A model generated the notes under the pieces. That model had not been told where the DNA came from, did no database searches, and saw nothing but the letters and a program-made list of their open reading frames with translations. The position numbers and the translations under genes were made by a program. Shown here one piece after another: positions 53,641 through 61,226 of a stretch of 64,000 bases of DNA (position 1 is its first letter; every line of letters begins with the position of its first letter). The DNA lies in assembly GCA_910586385.1 (NCBI GenBank), contig CAJUGX010000001.1:248264-312263 (forward strand). Reading direction: 5' to 3'. The DNA is from an uncultured Christensenella sp. (GTDB taxonomy: Bacteria > Bacillota > Clostridia > Christensenellales > UBA1242).

Positions 53641-54111
53641 TTATTTCTTTTGAAATTTTCCGTCTTTTTTGTGAACAACAAAACTGAGATCTTGGGACTC
53701 AGAGAGTTCTTTCACTCTTGTCATTGCTTCTTCTTTTGTAGGGAAAGATGCAATGTTTCTTTTTGCGGCGTCTTTCTTGATGATCCAACTTCTTGCTTCT
53801 TTGTCAAAAACCACACGATAGACTGATTTCTTTGCTGTTGGCTTTTCAGTTGAAGTCGACTTCTTTGCGGCAGCTGGCTTGCTTGCTGTCTTTGTGCTGG
53901 TAGATTTGTTTGCAGTGGTTGATTTTTCCACTGACTTCTTTGCTGCTGGGGCGCTCTTTGTTTCTGATGTTTTCTTGGCAGTGGTTGTCTTTGTGGTGGT
54001 TGTTTTTGCAGGAGCAACCTTTTCTTCTTTCTTTTTTTCAGAAACTTTTGCAGTTTGTTTTGCCTCTGCTTTCTTTTTATCTTCTTTTTTCTTTTTTCCA
54101 AATAACCACAT
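53641..54111 (-). CDS. Lys/Ala/Thr-rich protein with C-terminal DUF2188 domain
   Basis: A 156-residue, very basic protein. The N-terminus is MWLFGKKKKEDKKK, followed by about 80 residues of Lys, Ala, Thr and Ser repeats (KTTTTKTTTAKK style). That composition resembles histone H1-like and other nucleoid-binding tails. The C-terminal 60 residues (YRVVFDKEARSWIIKKDAAKRNIASFPTKEEAMTRVKEL, then SFVVHKKDGKFQKK) match DUF2188. DNA or nucleoid binding is inferred from composition only. The gene is convergent with tmk. The DNA of the low-complexity part is itself repetitive, so its length could vary between strains. Confidence 0.75.
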   Translation of the reverse strand: MWLFGKKKKEDKKKAEAKQTAKVSEKKKEEKVAPAKTTTTKTTTAKKTSETKSAPAAKKSVEKSTTANKSTSTKTASKPAAAKKSTSTEKPTAKKSVYRVVFDKEARSWIIKKDAAKRNIASFPTKEEAMTRVKELSESQDLSFVVHKKDGKFQKK

Positions 54112-54223
54112 ATCTTCTTCTCCTATGTTTCTCTCTTGATTGTATTTTAATCTTTTTGAAAAAATAAATCAAACAAATTTTTTATGGTTGATTAAAATTT
54201 TTGTGTTTTTGATTTTTTCATCA

Positions 54224-54250
54224 AAAAAAGAAGGTCAGACCTTCTTTTTC
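54224..54250 (-). terminator. Terminator overlapping the end of the PAP2 gene
   Basis: GAAGGT / ACCTTC with loop CAG and A/T tracts. The stop codon of the minus gene lies in the hairpin. Confidence 0.7.
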
Positions 54251-54939
54251 ATTTTTGTTTTGACCTTCAGATAGAAGTTATCAAATTTTTCTGCACATTT
54301 TTTTCCTGATCCTGAAAATCTTGAAAGAAGCCAAATTGGCACCATTATGAAGAAAGATGCAAGGAAGTCAACCCAGAAGTGTTGACGTGTGAAGACTGTT
54401 GCAAGCACAATCAATATCCCGATTATACAGCCAAAGATTCTGTACCAAAGTTTAAGTTCTTTTCCATCAACGCAACCGATGAAGATTGCGATTGCCATGA
54501 AGCAGTGCTGAGATGGGAAACAGTTTGTTGGGTTGGTGGAGTTCCAAGTCCAAACCACAAATTTGTCGGTAAAGTTTTCTGGAGTGAAATCTGGTTTGAT
54601 GAATCTGGTTTGAAAGAAGAAATAGATGATGCCAGAAATTGCGAAACTGAGACAAAGGGTTATGAAGATGTCATAGAGTCTCATTTTGTTTTTGTATGCC
54701 AAATAGAAGAATGTGATTATACCAACAGGGAAAGTGAAATAATACACATAGATAAATTCTGCCACGAGAGGAATCTTGTCATCAAGAGGGGTGTGAGCCC
54801 AAGGTGTCCCATAGTGAAAATCACCTGGCTCTGCCGCACTTGTTAAAATTTGGTTTCCAAGATAAGAGACTCCCAGCACCAGCAAAAACAAAACAAATGG
54901 AAATATTGCATATGCGATTTTGGAAAAGAATTTTTTCAT
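54235..54939 (-). CDS. PAP2-family membrane phosphatase
   Basis: A 234-residue membrane protein with about six hydrophobic segments. The start at 54939 (MKKFFSKIAYAIF) follows AAGGAC. The PAP2 motif 2 is NPTNCFPSQHCFM (PSxH) and motif 3 is TRQHFWVD (R-x-H-x3-D), which places it in the inositolphosphotransferase-type PAP2 branch. Family members dephosphorylate lipid phosphates such as phosphatidate or undecaprenyl pyrophosphate, or transfer head groups. The substrate here is unknown. It is alone on the strand; a TATAAT-like box lies in the AT-rich stretch upstream. Confidence 0.85.
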   Translation of the reverse strand: MKKFFSKIAYAIFPFVLFLLVLGVSYLGNQILTSAAEPGDFHYGTPWAHTPLDDKIPLVAEFIYVYYFTFPVGIITFFYLAYKNKMRLYDIFITLCLSFAISGIIYFFFQTRFIKPDFTPENFTDKFVVWTWNSTNPTNCFPSQHCFMAIAIFIGCVDGKELKLWYRIFGCIIGILIVLATVFTRQHFWVDFLASFFIMVPIWLLSRFSGSGKKCAEKFDNFYLKVKTKMKKKV

Positions 54940-55104
54940 GTTTGTCCTTAAACATATTTCAAGCAAAATATGTTGTCCTCAATAAATTATATAAGTTTAT
55001 TTTATCACATAAATTGAATAATATAAAAACAAATTTTTGACAATTGTATTCAAAAAAGTAATAATTTCTCTCGTTTTTAAGAAAAGTAAGGGAGACAGAG
55101 GATA

Positions 55105-55755
55105 CTATTTGTCTTTCGTCACCATTTTTGCACAGTCGTCTCTTGCCATGAGATAGACTTCTGCACTTATTTCTTTTTTAGAGAGTGCTTCAAGCGTCCC
55201 GTCGCTTAAATCAGATTGAACTTTTCCAACAGAAAGAGTGGAAATCTCTTTGACATTGAAGAGCTTGTCATAAGCGGATTTGCTCATCACTATACCCAAA
55301 CTGAGGTCATATATGTTGCCTTGATGCTCCAAATAACTATGCAGAACTCCGGCAACGCCGGTTTGTTCTTCTGGGAGAATGCCTGTTTCGCTTACGTGGA
55401 TGAGGGTATCCGACCAAAATCCAACAGAACTTGCATTTATGCAGTTGTTGTAGCAGTCGCCAAACTTTGCCCCAAAAGCGGCAAGCACAACTTTTGGTAT
55501 CTCTTCAAAAATAAAAATTGAATCCTCTTTTCTGACTTGATAAAGTGGTTTGCCATAGAGAGTTATGCTTGAAAGTTTTGCTCCGTGAGCTTGGTTTAGA
55601 AATATTCCGTTTTGCCTGAGTCCTTGTGCGTACTCAACGATAAGTGCAGCACAACTTTGCGAAGGGGTGTATTCGTTTGTGAAAATTTCTTTTGCATCTA
55701 ATTCTTTATGTTTCTTGAAAACCGCGATTGCGTTTTCCAATGAAATTGTACTCAT
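55105..55755 (-). CDS. Hypothetical protein with transglutaminase-like Cys-His-Asp pattern
   Basis: A 216-residue protein without signal peptide or membrane segment; I do not recognise the family. Around residues 98-108, GDCYNNCINASSVGFW offers a Cys at the head of a helix. GVAGVLHSYLEHQGNIYDLSLGI near 135-155 then places a His and an Asp as in transglutaminase-like folds (Cys, H-x-y-x-e, y-D). This is inference from spacing, not a firm family match. AAAGGAG precedes the ATG. It lies 56 bp downstream of the pyrophosphatase gene on the same strand and may share its transcript. Confidence 0.65.
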   Translation of the reverse strand: MSTISLENAIAVFKKHKELDAKEIFTNEYTPSQSCAALIVEYAQGLRQNGIFLNQAHGAKLSSITLYGKPLYQVRKEDSIFIFEEIPKVVLAAFGAKFGDCYNNCINASSVGFWSDTLIHVSETGILPEEQTGVAGVLHSYLEHQGNIYDLSLGIVMSKSAYDKLFNVKEISTLSVGKVQSDLSDGTLEALSKKEISAEVYLMARDDCAKMVTKDK

Positions 55756-55811
55756 TTTGTTCTCCTTTAAGTAAAAGGATTGATATTATGAAAAACGTTG
55801 TTTGCCAAGAG

Positions 55812-56357
55812 TTATTTTTTTGAAGAGGAGTCCAAAATTTCAGTTTTGTAATATTGCAAACTCTCTTCGATGATTTCGAGGGCGCGTTTATGGTCGCCAA
55901 GTTCTTTGACTTCAACAGGTTTGTTTTCGAGTTCTTTGTACACAGCAAGAAAGTGCATAAGTTCTTGGAAAATGTGAGAAGGCAGCTCTGAGATGTCTTT
56001 GTACCCATTATACTGAGGGTCGCCATAAGGGATGGCAATGATTTTTTCATCCCGCTGTTCTCTGTCTGTCATGATGACAACACCGATTGGAAAGCATCTT
56101 ACAAGGCAAAGCCTTTCAAGTGGAGTGGAGCAAAGCACAAAAACGTCAAGAGGGTCTTTGTCCCTGCAATATGTAAGTGGAATAAAACCATAGTCCATTG
56201 GGTAGTGAGTGCTTGTGTAAAGGACTCTGTCCATGATGAGACAGCCGGTTTCCTTGTCGAGCTCATACTTTGTTTTGTCGCCTTGTTGTATTTCAATGCA
56301 GGCAAGAAAGTCGTTTGGACGAACTCTTTCTTCTCTTATGTCTTTCCAAATATTCAT
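55812..56357 (-). CDS. ppa: Inorganic pyrophosphatase (family I)
   Basis: A 181-residue soluble enzyme that hydrolyses pyrophosphate. The start at 56357 (MNIWKDIREERVRPNDF) follows AAGGAG. Active-site signatures are KTKYELDKETG, DRVLYTSTHYPMDYGFIPLTYCRDKDPLDVFVLC (the DxDPxD motif) and IGVVIMTDREQRDEKIIAIPYGDP. A C-terminal YKELENKPVEVKELGDHKRALEII follows, all in the expected order. Length is standard. A promoter TTGCTT, 17 bp, TATAAT is at 56406-56434. Confidence 0.96.
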   Translation of the reverse strand: MNIWKDIREERVRPNDFLACIEIQQGDKTKYELDKETGCLIMDRVLYTSTHYPMDYGFIPLTYCRDKDPLDVFVLCSTPLERLCLVRCFPIGVVIMTDREQRDEKIIAIPYGDPQYNGYKDISELPSHIFQELMHFLAVYKELENKPVEVKELGDHKRALEIIEESLQYYKTEILDSSSKK

Positions 56358-56405
56358 AATAAAGCTCCTTGAGAATTTTTGTTGAGATGTTGACTCAACT
56401 TGTGA

Positions 56406-56434
56406 ATTATAACATATTGTTCTCAAAAAAGCAA
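56406..56434 (-). promoter_or_regulatory. Promoter of ppa
   Basis: Minus-strand TTGCTT (56429-56434), 17 bp, TATAAT (56406-56411). Confidence 0.7.
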
Positions 56435-56441
56435 ATTTTTA

Positions 56442-56470
56442 TTGTTTGGAAGGTTTTTGTATGGTATAAT
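56442..56470 (+). promoter_or_regulatory. Promoter of the flavoprotein operon
   Basis: TTGTTT (56442-56447), 17 bp, TATAAT (56465-56470). Divergent from the ppa promoter seven bases away. Confidence 0.7.
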
Positions 56471-56491
56471 GTGAGAAATTAGAGGTGGCAG

Positions 56492-57637
56492 ATGACGGAA
56501 AATTTTGACGCGATAATCGTTGGTGGCGGAGCAAGTGGGATGATGTGTGCTTGCAGTGCAAAAGGAAAAAAGATTGCCATTGTTGACAGTGCGACAAAGC
56601 CTGCAAAGAAGATTATGGTCACTGGCAACGGCAGATGCAATTTGACAAACCTGGAAATTACGTCAGATGCTTACAATCAAAACATTGACCGCTTTTTGAG
56701 CAGATTTGGCTGGAACGAAACTTCAAAATTTTTCTCAGAACTTGGACTTGTGACTTATGCTGATGATGAAGGGAGAGTTTATCCTCTTTCAAATTCGGCA
56801 AAGAGCGTTGTGGATGTCTTGGAGTATGGAGCAAAAGGTTTGACCTTCTTTTTGGGAGAGAAGGTTGAAAAAATTGAAAAAGGAAACGGGCAATTTTGTG
56901 TTGTTGTCAATGGGAAAACCTTGATGGCAAAAAAACTTGTTATTGCAACAGGTGGAAATTCAATTGAGATTTTGGATATGCTTGGAGTGAGATACAAGAA
57001 GTTTGTGCCAAGTCTTGTTTCGCTTCAAAGCAAGGGGACTCGTGATTTGAATGGTGTGAGAGTTTCAAATGTGCTTGTGACTGCGACAAATTCTTTTGGA
57101 GAGACAAAGAGCGAAAGAGGAGAAGTCTTGTTTAGAGAAAACGGGTTGAGCGGGATTGTGGTTTTCAATTTGTCGACGCTGTTTTCTAGGCGAGACAATT
57201 TCACTGGGAGTATGTTGATTGACCTTTTGCCGGATATAAGCAAAAAGGACGTTGAAAATCTCATCAAAAAGAGAACTGCTTTGGGGACTTCGCTTGACAA
57301 GATTTTTGTAGGACTGTTTTCAAACGCTGTGGCGAATGAGATTTTCAAACAGACAAAAATCAACACAAACACGTCATGTGTGACTCTGAAAGAAAAAGAT
57401 ATTTCACTTTTGGCAAATGCAATCAAAGGGCTGAGGTTTGAAGTTTGTGGACATCTCGACAACAACCAAGTTCATTCTGGTGGTGTGTCACTTGAAGACT
57501 TGGATGAAAATCTTATGCACAAAAATGTTAGAGGGCTTTATTTTGTAGGAGAAGTTTGTGATGTCGATGGTGTTTGCGGTGGCTATAATTTGCAATGGGC
57601 TTGGACAAGCGGACATATTGTGGGGGAGAGAATATGA
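56492..57637 (+). CDS. NAD(P)/FAD-dependent oxidoreductase, HI0933/BaiN family
   Basis: A 381-residue flavoprotein. The N-terminal FAD fold is DAIIVGGGASGMMCA, followed by the family hallmark KKIMVTGNGRCNLTN. GRVYPLSNSAKSVVDVL and KKLVIATGGNS follow, and the C-terminus has GLYFVGEVCDVDGVCGGYNLQWAWTSG, all conserved in HI0933-type proteins. Members reduce or saturate ring or double-bond substrates; the substrate is not known here. Its last four bases overlap the next flavoprotein gene (ATGA). Confidence 0.88.
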   Translation: MTENFDAIIVGGGASGMMCACSAKGKKIAIVDSATKPAKKIMVTGNGRCNLTNLEITSDAYNQNIDRFLSRFGWNETSKFFSELGLVTYADDEGRVYPLSNSAKSVVDVLEYGAKGLTFFLGEKVEKIEKGNGQFCVVVNGKTLMAKKLVIATGGNSIEILDMLGVRYKKFVPSLVSLQSKGTRDLNGVRVSNVLVTATNSFGETKSERGEVLFRENGLSGIVVFNLSTLFSRRDNFTGSMLIDLLPDISKKDVENLIKKRTALGTSLDKIFVGLFSNAVANEIFKQTKINTNTSCVTLKEKDISLLANAIKGLRFEVCGHLDNNQVHSGGVSLEDLDENLMHKNVRGLYFVGEVCDVDGVCGGYNLQWAWTSGHIVGERI

Positions 57638-59205
57638 TAAAACTCGAACAAATCTCTCTTCCAATCAAGTTTTTGGATGGCGATGTGCTTTCTCAGATTG
57701 CCAAGAATTTGAAGATTTCTGTCAAAGATATCAAAGAATATGAGATTTTGAAACTCTCTGTTGACGCTAGGAAAAAGCCAAATATAAAGTTTGTGGCAAG
57801 CCTTGGCGTGACATTGGGAGAAAAACTTGAGAAAAAATTCAAATCGCTTAGGTTTGAAAAAGTTTCGCATTTGCTTGAATATGAAAAGAAATCCGCTGAC
57901 AAAAAAATTGTCATTGTGGGGTTTGGCCCAAGTGGAATGTTTGCTGGACTTGCCCTTGCGAAGATGGGGTTGAAGCCACTCATCATTGAGCAAGGAAAAA
58001 TGGTAGACGAAAGAGAAAAAGACGTTGAAGAATTTTGGCAAAACCGCAAACTCAACAAATACTCAAATGTTCAGTTTGGAGAGGGTGGGGCTGGGACTTT
58101 CAGTGACGGAAAACTCAACACAAATCTCAACAATTCATATTGCAAGAGTGTGATTGAAGAACTTGTGTCTTTTGGTGCTCCAAAAGAAATTGCCTATCTC
58201 AACAAACCACACATTGGAAGCGATAAACTTAAAGAGGTTGTCAAAAATATGAGAGAGTATATCAAAACTCTTGGCGGACAATTTATGTTTTCAACCAAAC
58301 TTTCCAACATAAAAATTGATGGCGACCGTGTGACGGAGATTGATGTTTTGGATGTAGAAACTGGAAAGTCGACAGCTATTAAGGTTGATAAACTGCTTCT
58401 TTGCGTTGGGCACAGTGCGAGAGATGTGTTTTCCCTTTTGAAAGACAAAGGTGTGACTCTCAAACAAAAACCTTTTGCAATGGGAGTAAGGATTGAACAA
58501 AAGCAGAGTGACATCAACTTGAGTCAATATGGTGCAGAGAAAATAGATGGTCTTGCAAATGCGGATTATAAACTCGCTGTGCATCTTCCAAATGGGCGGG
58601 CGGTCTTCACTTTTTGCATGTGTCCAGGTGGAGAGATTGTCGCGTCAAGCACAGATGAAGGCGAGATTGTCACAAACGGAATGAGTCTTTTTGCAAGAGA
58701 CAAGGAAAATGCAAACAGTGCTGTGCTTGTCAACATTTTGCCAGAGGACTTTGGCTCGGATGATCCACTTGCAGGGATTTGGTATCAAGCGAAATATGAA
58801 AGACTCGCTTTCGAGCTTGGTGGAAACAATTTCAATGCGCCAGCAGAAAGCGTGGGAAGTTTTGTCTATGGCAGGGGAACGAAAACTGACATAAATTTTT
58901 CTTATAGACCAGGACTTACATTCTCGAAAATTGAAAAATGTTTGCCTGAGATTGTCAGCCAAAGTTTGAAAATGGGCTTGCCTCTTTTGAATGAGAAACT
59001 GAAAAATTTTGCTCGTGATGAAAACCTGTTGGTCGCAATTGAGAGCCGTTCGAGTTGTCCTCTCACAATTGTGCGAGATGAAAATTTTGAAAGCAACATC
59101 AAGGGGATTTATCCAGTTGGGGAAGGTGCAGGCTTTGCTGGTGGAATTGTCTCAAGTGCCCAAGATGGCATTAAAGTTGCTGAAAGTATTTTCAGAAATT
59201 TGTAA
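57634..59205 (+). CDS. FAD-dependent dehydrogenase (COG2509-type)
   Basis: A 523-residue flavoprotein starting at 57634, coupled to the preceding stop. Residues 1-85 form a small domain before the FAD motif KKIVIVGFGPSGMFAGLALAKMGLKPLIIEQG. Further signatures are NVQFGEGGAGTFSDGKLNTN, KLLLCVGHSARDVFSLL, FTFCMCPGGEIVASS, and IYPVGEGAGFAGGIVSSAQDGIKVAE. These match a widely conserved family of uncharacterised FAD-dependent proteins. The Cys pair FCMCPGG may be redox active. Overlap with the HI0933-type gene indicates an operon and a linked redox role. Confidence 0.88.
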   Translation: MIKLEQISLPIKFLDGDVLSQIAKNLKISVKDIKEYEILKLSVDARKKPNIKFVASLGVTLGEKLEKKFKSLRFEKVSHLLEYEKKSADKKIVIVGFGPSGMFAGLALAKMGLKPLIIEQGKMVDEREKDVEEFWQNRKLNKYSNVQFGEGGAGTFSDGKLNTNLNNSYCKSVIEELVSFGAPKEIAYLNKPHIGSDKLKEVVKNMREYIKTLGGQFMFSTKLSNIKIDGDRVTEIDVLDVETGKSTAIKVDKLLLCVGHSARDVFSLLKDKGVTLKQKPFAMGVRIEQKQSDINLSQYGAEKIDGLANADYKLAVHLPNGRAVFTFCMCPGGEIVASSTDEGEIVTNGMSLFARDKENANSAVLVNILPEDFGSDDPLAGIWYQAKYERLAFELGGNNFNAPAESVGSFVYGRGTKTDINFSYRPGLTFSKIEKCLPEIVSQSLKMGLPLLNEKLKNFARDENLLVAIESRSSCPLTIVRDENFESNIKGIYPVGEGAGFAGGIVSSAQDGIKVAESIFRNL

Positions 59206-59262
59206 GTTTTGTTTTGTCAGAAACGGCTGACTTTGTATAATTTTCTTGTAGGGAGCATTCAA

Positions 59263-59796
59263 ATGAAAAAAGTTTTGATTATTTCTTCAAGTCCAAGGGT
59301 AAATGGAAATTCTGATCTTCTTTGTCAAGCGTTTGAGAAAGGGGCGAAAGAGGCTGGGCACAGTGTGGAGACTGTCCATCTAAACAAGCTTCACATTGGA
59401 TTTTGTCAAGGGTGTTATTCTTGTCACCACACAGGCAAATGTTTTCAAAAGGATGACATGACCGAACTCGCTTTCAATGTCAAAGATGCGGATGTGATAG
59501 TTTTTGCTTCACCGGTTTATTTTTACAGCATGTCAGGGCAACTCAAAACTTTCATCGACAGACTTGTGCCAGTTTATGAAGATGTTCGTGCCGATGTTTA
59601 CATAATGGTCACCGCATATGATGATGACAAAGCATTACTCAAGAAGGCTGTCGATGCGATAAGAGGATTGACTGTGGACTGCTTTGAGAATTGTGAAGAA
59701 AAAGGTGTCATCATGGCAGGCGGCGTAGATGACCGCGGAGAAATTGTTGGGAAACCTGAGATTGAACAGGCTTATCAGTTTGGGAGAAATTGTTAA
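59263..59796 (+). CDS. NADPH-dependent FMN reductase / flavodoxin-fold protein
   Basis: A 177-residue FMN protein. The start at 59263 follows AGGGAG. The phosphate-binding loop is SSPRVNGNSDLLC, and VFASPVYFYSMSGQLKTFIDR is the family's second signature. HIGFCQGCYSCHHTGKCFQKDDM has a C-x2-C-x2-C pattern plus one more Cys, as in iron-sulfur flavoproteins or their relatives. Electron-transfer to a cellular acceptor is likely; the partner is unknown. It lies 57 bp after the second FAD gene, so the three flavoproteins may form one unit. Confidence 0.88.
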   Translation: MKKVLIISSSPRVNGNSDLLCQAFEKGAKEAGHSVETVHLNKLHIGFCQGCYSCHHTGKCFQKDDMTELAFNVKDADVIVFASPVYFYSMSGQLKTFIDRLVPVYEDVRADVYIMVTAYDDDKALLKKAVDAIRGLTVDCFENCEEKGVIMAGGVDDRGEIVGKPEIEQAYQFGRNC

Positions 59797-59822
59797 ACAG
59801 GTGTTGCCTGTTTTCTTCTTTC
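59796..59822 (+). terminator. Terminator after the FMN reductase gene
   Basis: AACAGG / CCTGTT with loop TGTTG and a T-rich run. Confidence 0.6.
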
Positions 59823-59837
59823 TCAGGATGAATGAGA

Positions 59838-59882
59838 ACAAAAAAAAGAATGGCTTCTGATAACCATTCTTTTTTTCTTTTT
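59838..59882. terminator. Terminator, both strands
   Basis: AAAAAAAGAATGG / CCATTCTTTTTTT with loop CTTCTGATAA. It ends the membrane-protein gene on the minus strand. Confidence 0.8.
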
Positions 59883-59892
59883 GGATGTTGGA

Positions 59893-60366
59893 TTATTGTG
59901 CGTCCTTCTTTCCAAGATTTACGTTTGCAAGGATAACACCAACAAGTGATACTACTGCAAAAACAAATGGCAAGATAAGACCTGCACCAACAGATGCACC
60001 ACTACCCAATGCAACGATCATCATTACCATTGCAAGAAGAGAAGCAGCAACTGTAAGTCCAGCAAGAACATAGTTTACGATTGCAACAAACTTAACCTTC
60101 AAAATGCCAAGTTGGTTGAGAAGTCCAAGGACACATCCAACGGCAAGCAAGCATCCCAAAACAAGAGTGATGATTGCAAAGACCATTGATGTTTTTGCAT
60201 CTCCAGTCAAAACATCAACATTCTTGAGAAGGTCATAAACGCTTCCAGCGCCAATAGTCACGCTAGATACTTTCATAACTGCATAATCAAGAGCGAACCA
60301 AGCAAGATTCAAAATTGAAAGAAGTGCAGCAGCGCCATAGCAAACTATTCCTTTGATTTTCTGCAT
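59893..60366 (-). CDS. Small four-helix membrane protein with a poly-G promoter
   Basis: A 157-residue protein of unknown function, almost all membrane. Four hydrophobic segments lie at about 4-28, 57-82, 94-121 and 127-150, separated by short loops. There are no recognisable catalytic motifs. The start at 60366 follows AGGAGG. Its promoter has eight consecutive G/C pairs inside the spacer (listed separately), which could make expression switch on and off. It is monocistronic. Confidence 0.75.
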   Translation of the reverse strand: MQKIKGIVCYGAAALLSILNLAWFALDYAVMKVSSVTIGAGSVYDLLKNVDVLTGDAKTSMVFAIITLVLGCLLAVGCVLGLLNQLGILKVKFVAIVNYVLAGLTVAASLLAMVMMIVALGSGASVGAGLILPFVFAVVSLVGVILANVNLGKKDAQ

Positions 60367-60398
60367 ACCCAAAATCCTCCTTTTGTTAAGATACAAAT

Positions 60399-60427
60399 AT
60401 TGTAACACTTGACGGGGGGGGAGTCAA
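60399..60427 (-). promoter_or_regulatory. Promoter with an eight-C homopolymer in the spacer
   Basis: Minus-strand TTGACT (60422-60427) and TACAAT (60399-60404) are 17 bp apart, and eight of those positions are a C run (plus-strand G at 60414-60421). The run is flanked by an inverted repeat CTTGAC / GTCAAG. Slippage of the run would change the spacer. Confidence 0.7.
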
Positions 60428-60479
60428 GCGATTGACTGTATTTGATATGCAAAGGTGACAAAATTGGTGCATGGTATCG

Positions 60480-60512
60480 AAAAAATCCCACAAAAAAGTT
60501 GTGGGATTTTGA
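60480..60512 (-). terminator. Terminator of the Nudix gene
   Basis: AAAATCCCAC / GTGGGATTTT with a loop of about nine bases, followed by T on the minus strand. Confidence 0.85.
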
Positions 60513-60532
60513 TTGATTTTTCTGATTTGATT

Positions 60533-61138
60533 TTAGAACTTCGCGATGTATCTATAAAGCACATCAATCCATTCTGTTCTTGGGTGGAAAAGACCTTGCT
60601 TTGCCATTTCTTTGATTTCATATATTGTGGCGTATTTCACTTCGCTCACTTCTTCTGGCTGCTCATGGAACTCTTCAAGTGGGGTATCCAAGTTGTAGAT
60701 GAAGAAGTCGTAAAACTGATTTTCAATGAAAGTGTCAGAAAGTGGAAGTTGGTTTCGGAAACTGCTCATAAATCTGAAATCTCTTACTTGAGTTTTCTTT
60801 GGAATCATATATCCAATTTCTTCCATGACTTCAACTGCGGCACAACTTATGCTGTCTGCACCAAAAGGGATGTGACCGGCGACTGACAAGTCCCAAAGTC
60901 CAGGAAACTTTTCTTTTGTGCTTGCACGCTTTTGGATGAGGATTTTGTTGTCATCGTTGATGATTGCCACAATGATTGCTCTGTGCCAAAGCCCTTTTTC
61001 GTGGACTTCTTTTCTTGTTGCTGGACGTCCGGTGCTTACACCGTTTTCGTTTACAACTTCCAAAAGTTCTCCACCTTGGTTGTAAGATGTATAAACTTGG
61101 GTGGTTGAGCCTACGAGTTCGTTTGGTGTGTTTTCCAT
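60533..61138 (-). CDS. Nudix-domain protein, IPP-isomerase-like, with a degenerate Nudix box
   Basis: About 201 residues. Which Met starts it is unsure (61156, 61147 or 61138), because GGAG lies only three bases before the second. LLEVVNENGVSTGRPATRKEVHEKGLWHRAIIVAII and KILIQKRASTKEKFPGLWDLSVAGH resemble the YfcD/IDI group. The Nudix box GHIPFGADSISCAAVEVMEEIGY keeps the EExG Glu pair but has Ala where the first Glu is expected and Val where the Arg is expected. Function as a hydrolase is therefore doubtful. It has its own promoter (61176-61204) behind the ABC transporter gene. Confidence 0.8.
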   Translation of the reverse strand: MENTPNELVGSTTQVYTSYNQGGELLEVVNENGVSTGRPATRKEVHEKGLWHRAIIVAIINDDNKILIQKRASTKEKFPGLWDLSVAGHIPFGADSISCAAVEVMEEIGYMIPKKTQVRDFRFMSSFRNQLPLSDTFIENQFYDFFIYNLDTPLEEFHEQPEEVSEVKYATIYEIKEMAKQGLFHPRTEWIDVLYRYIAKF

Positions 61139-61175
61139 ATCTAACATTTTCTCCATATTTGACTTTATTGTTTAT

Positions 61176-61204
61176 ATATTACTAGCAAACAAAATAAATG
61201 TCAA
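61176..61204 (-). promoter_or_regulatory. Promoter of the Nudix gene
   Basis: Minus-strand TTGACA (61199-61204), 17 bp, TAATAT (61176-61181). Confidence 0.7.
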
Positions 61205-61226
61205 GCGAATTCCACTTTCAAAGAGT

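Noticed and set aside
53721..54167. Frames in other phases over the DUF2188 gene
   Set aside because: They arise from its Lys/Ala/Thr repeat codons and lack ribosome sites.
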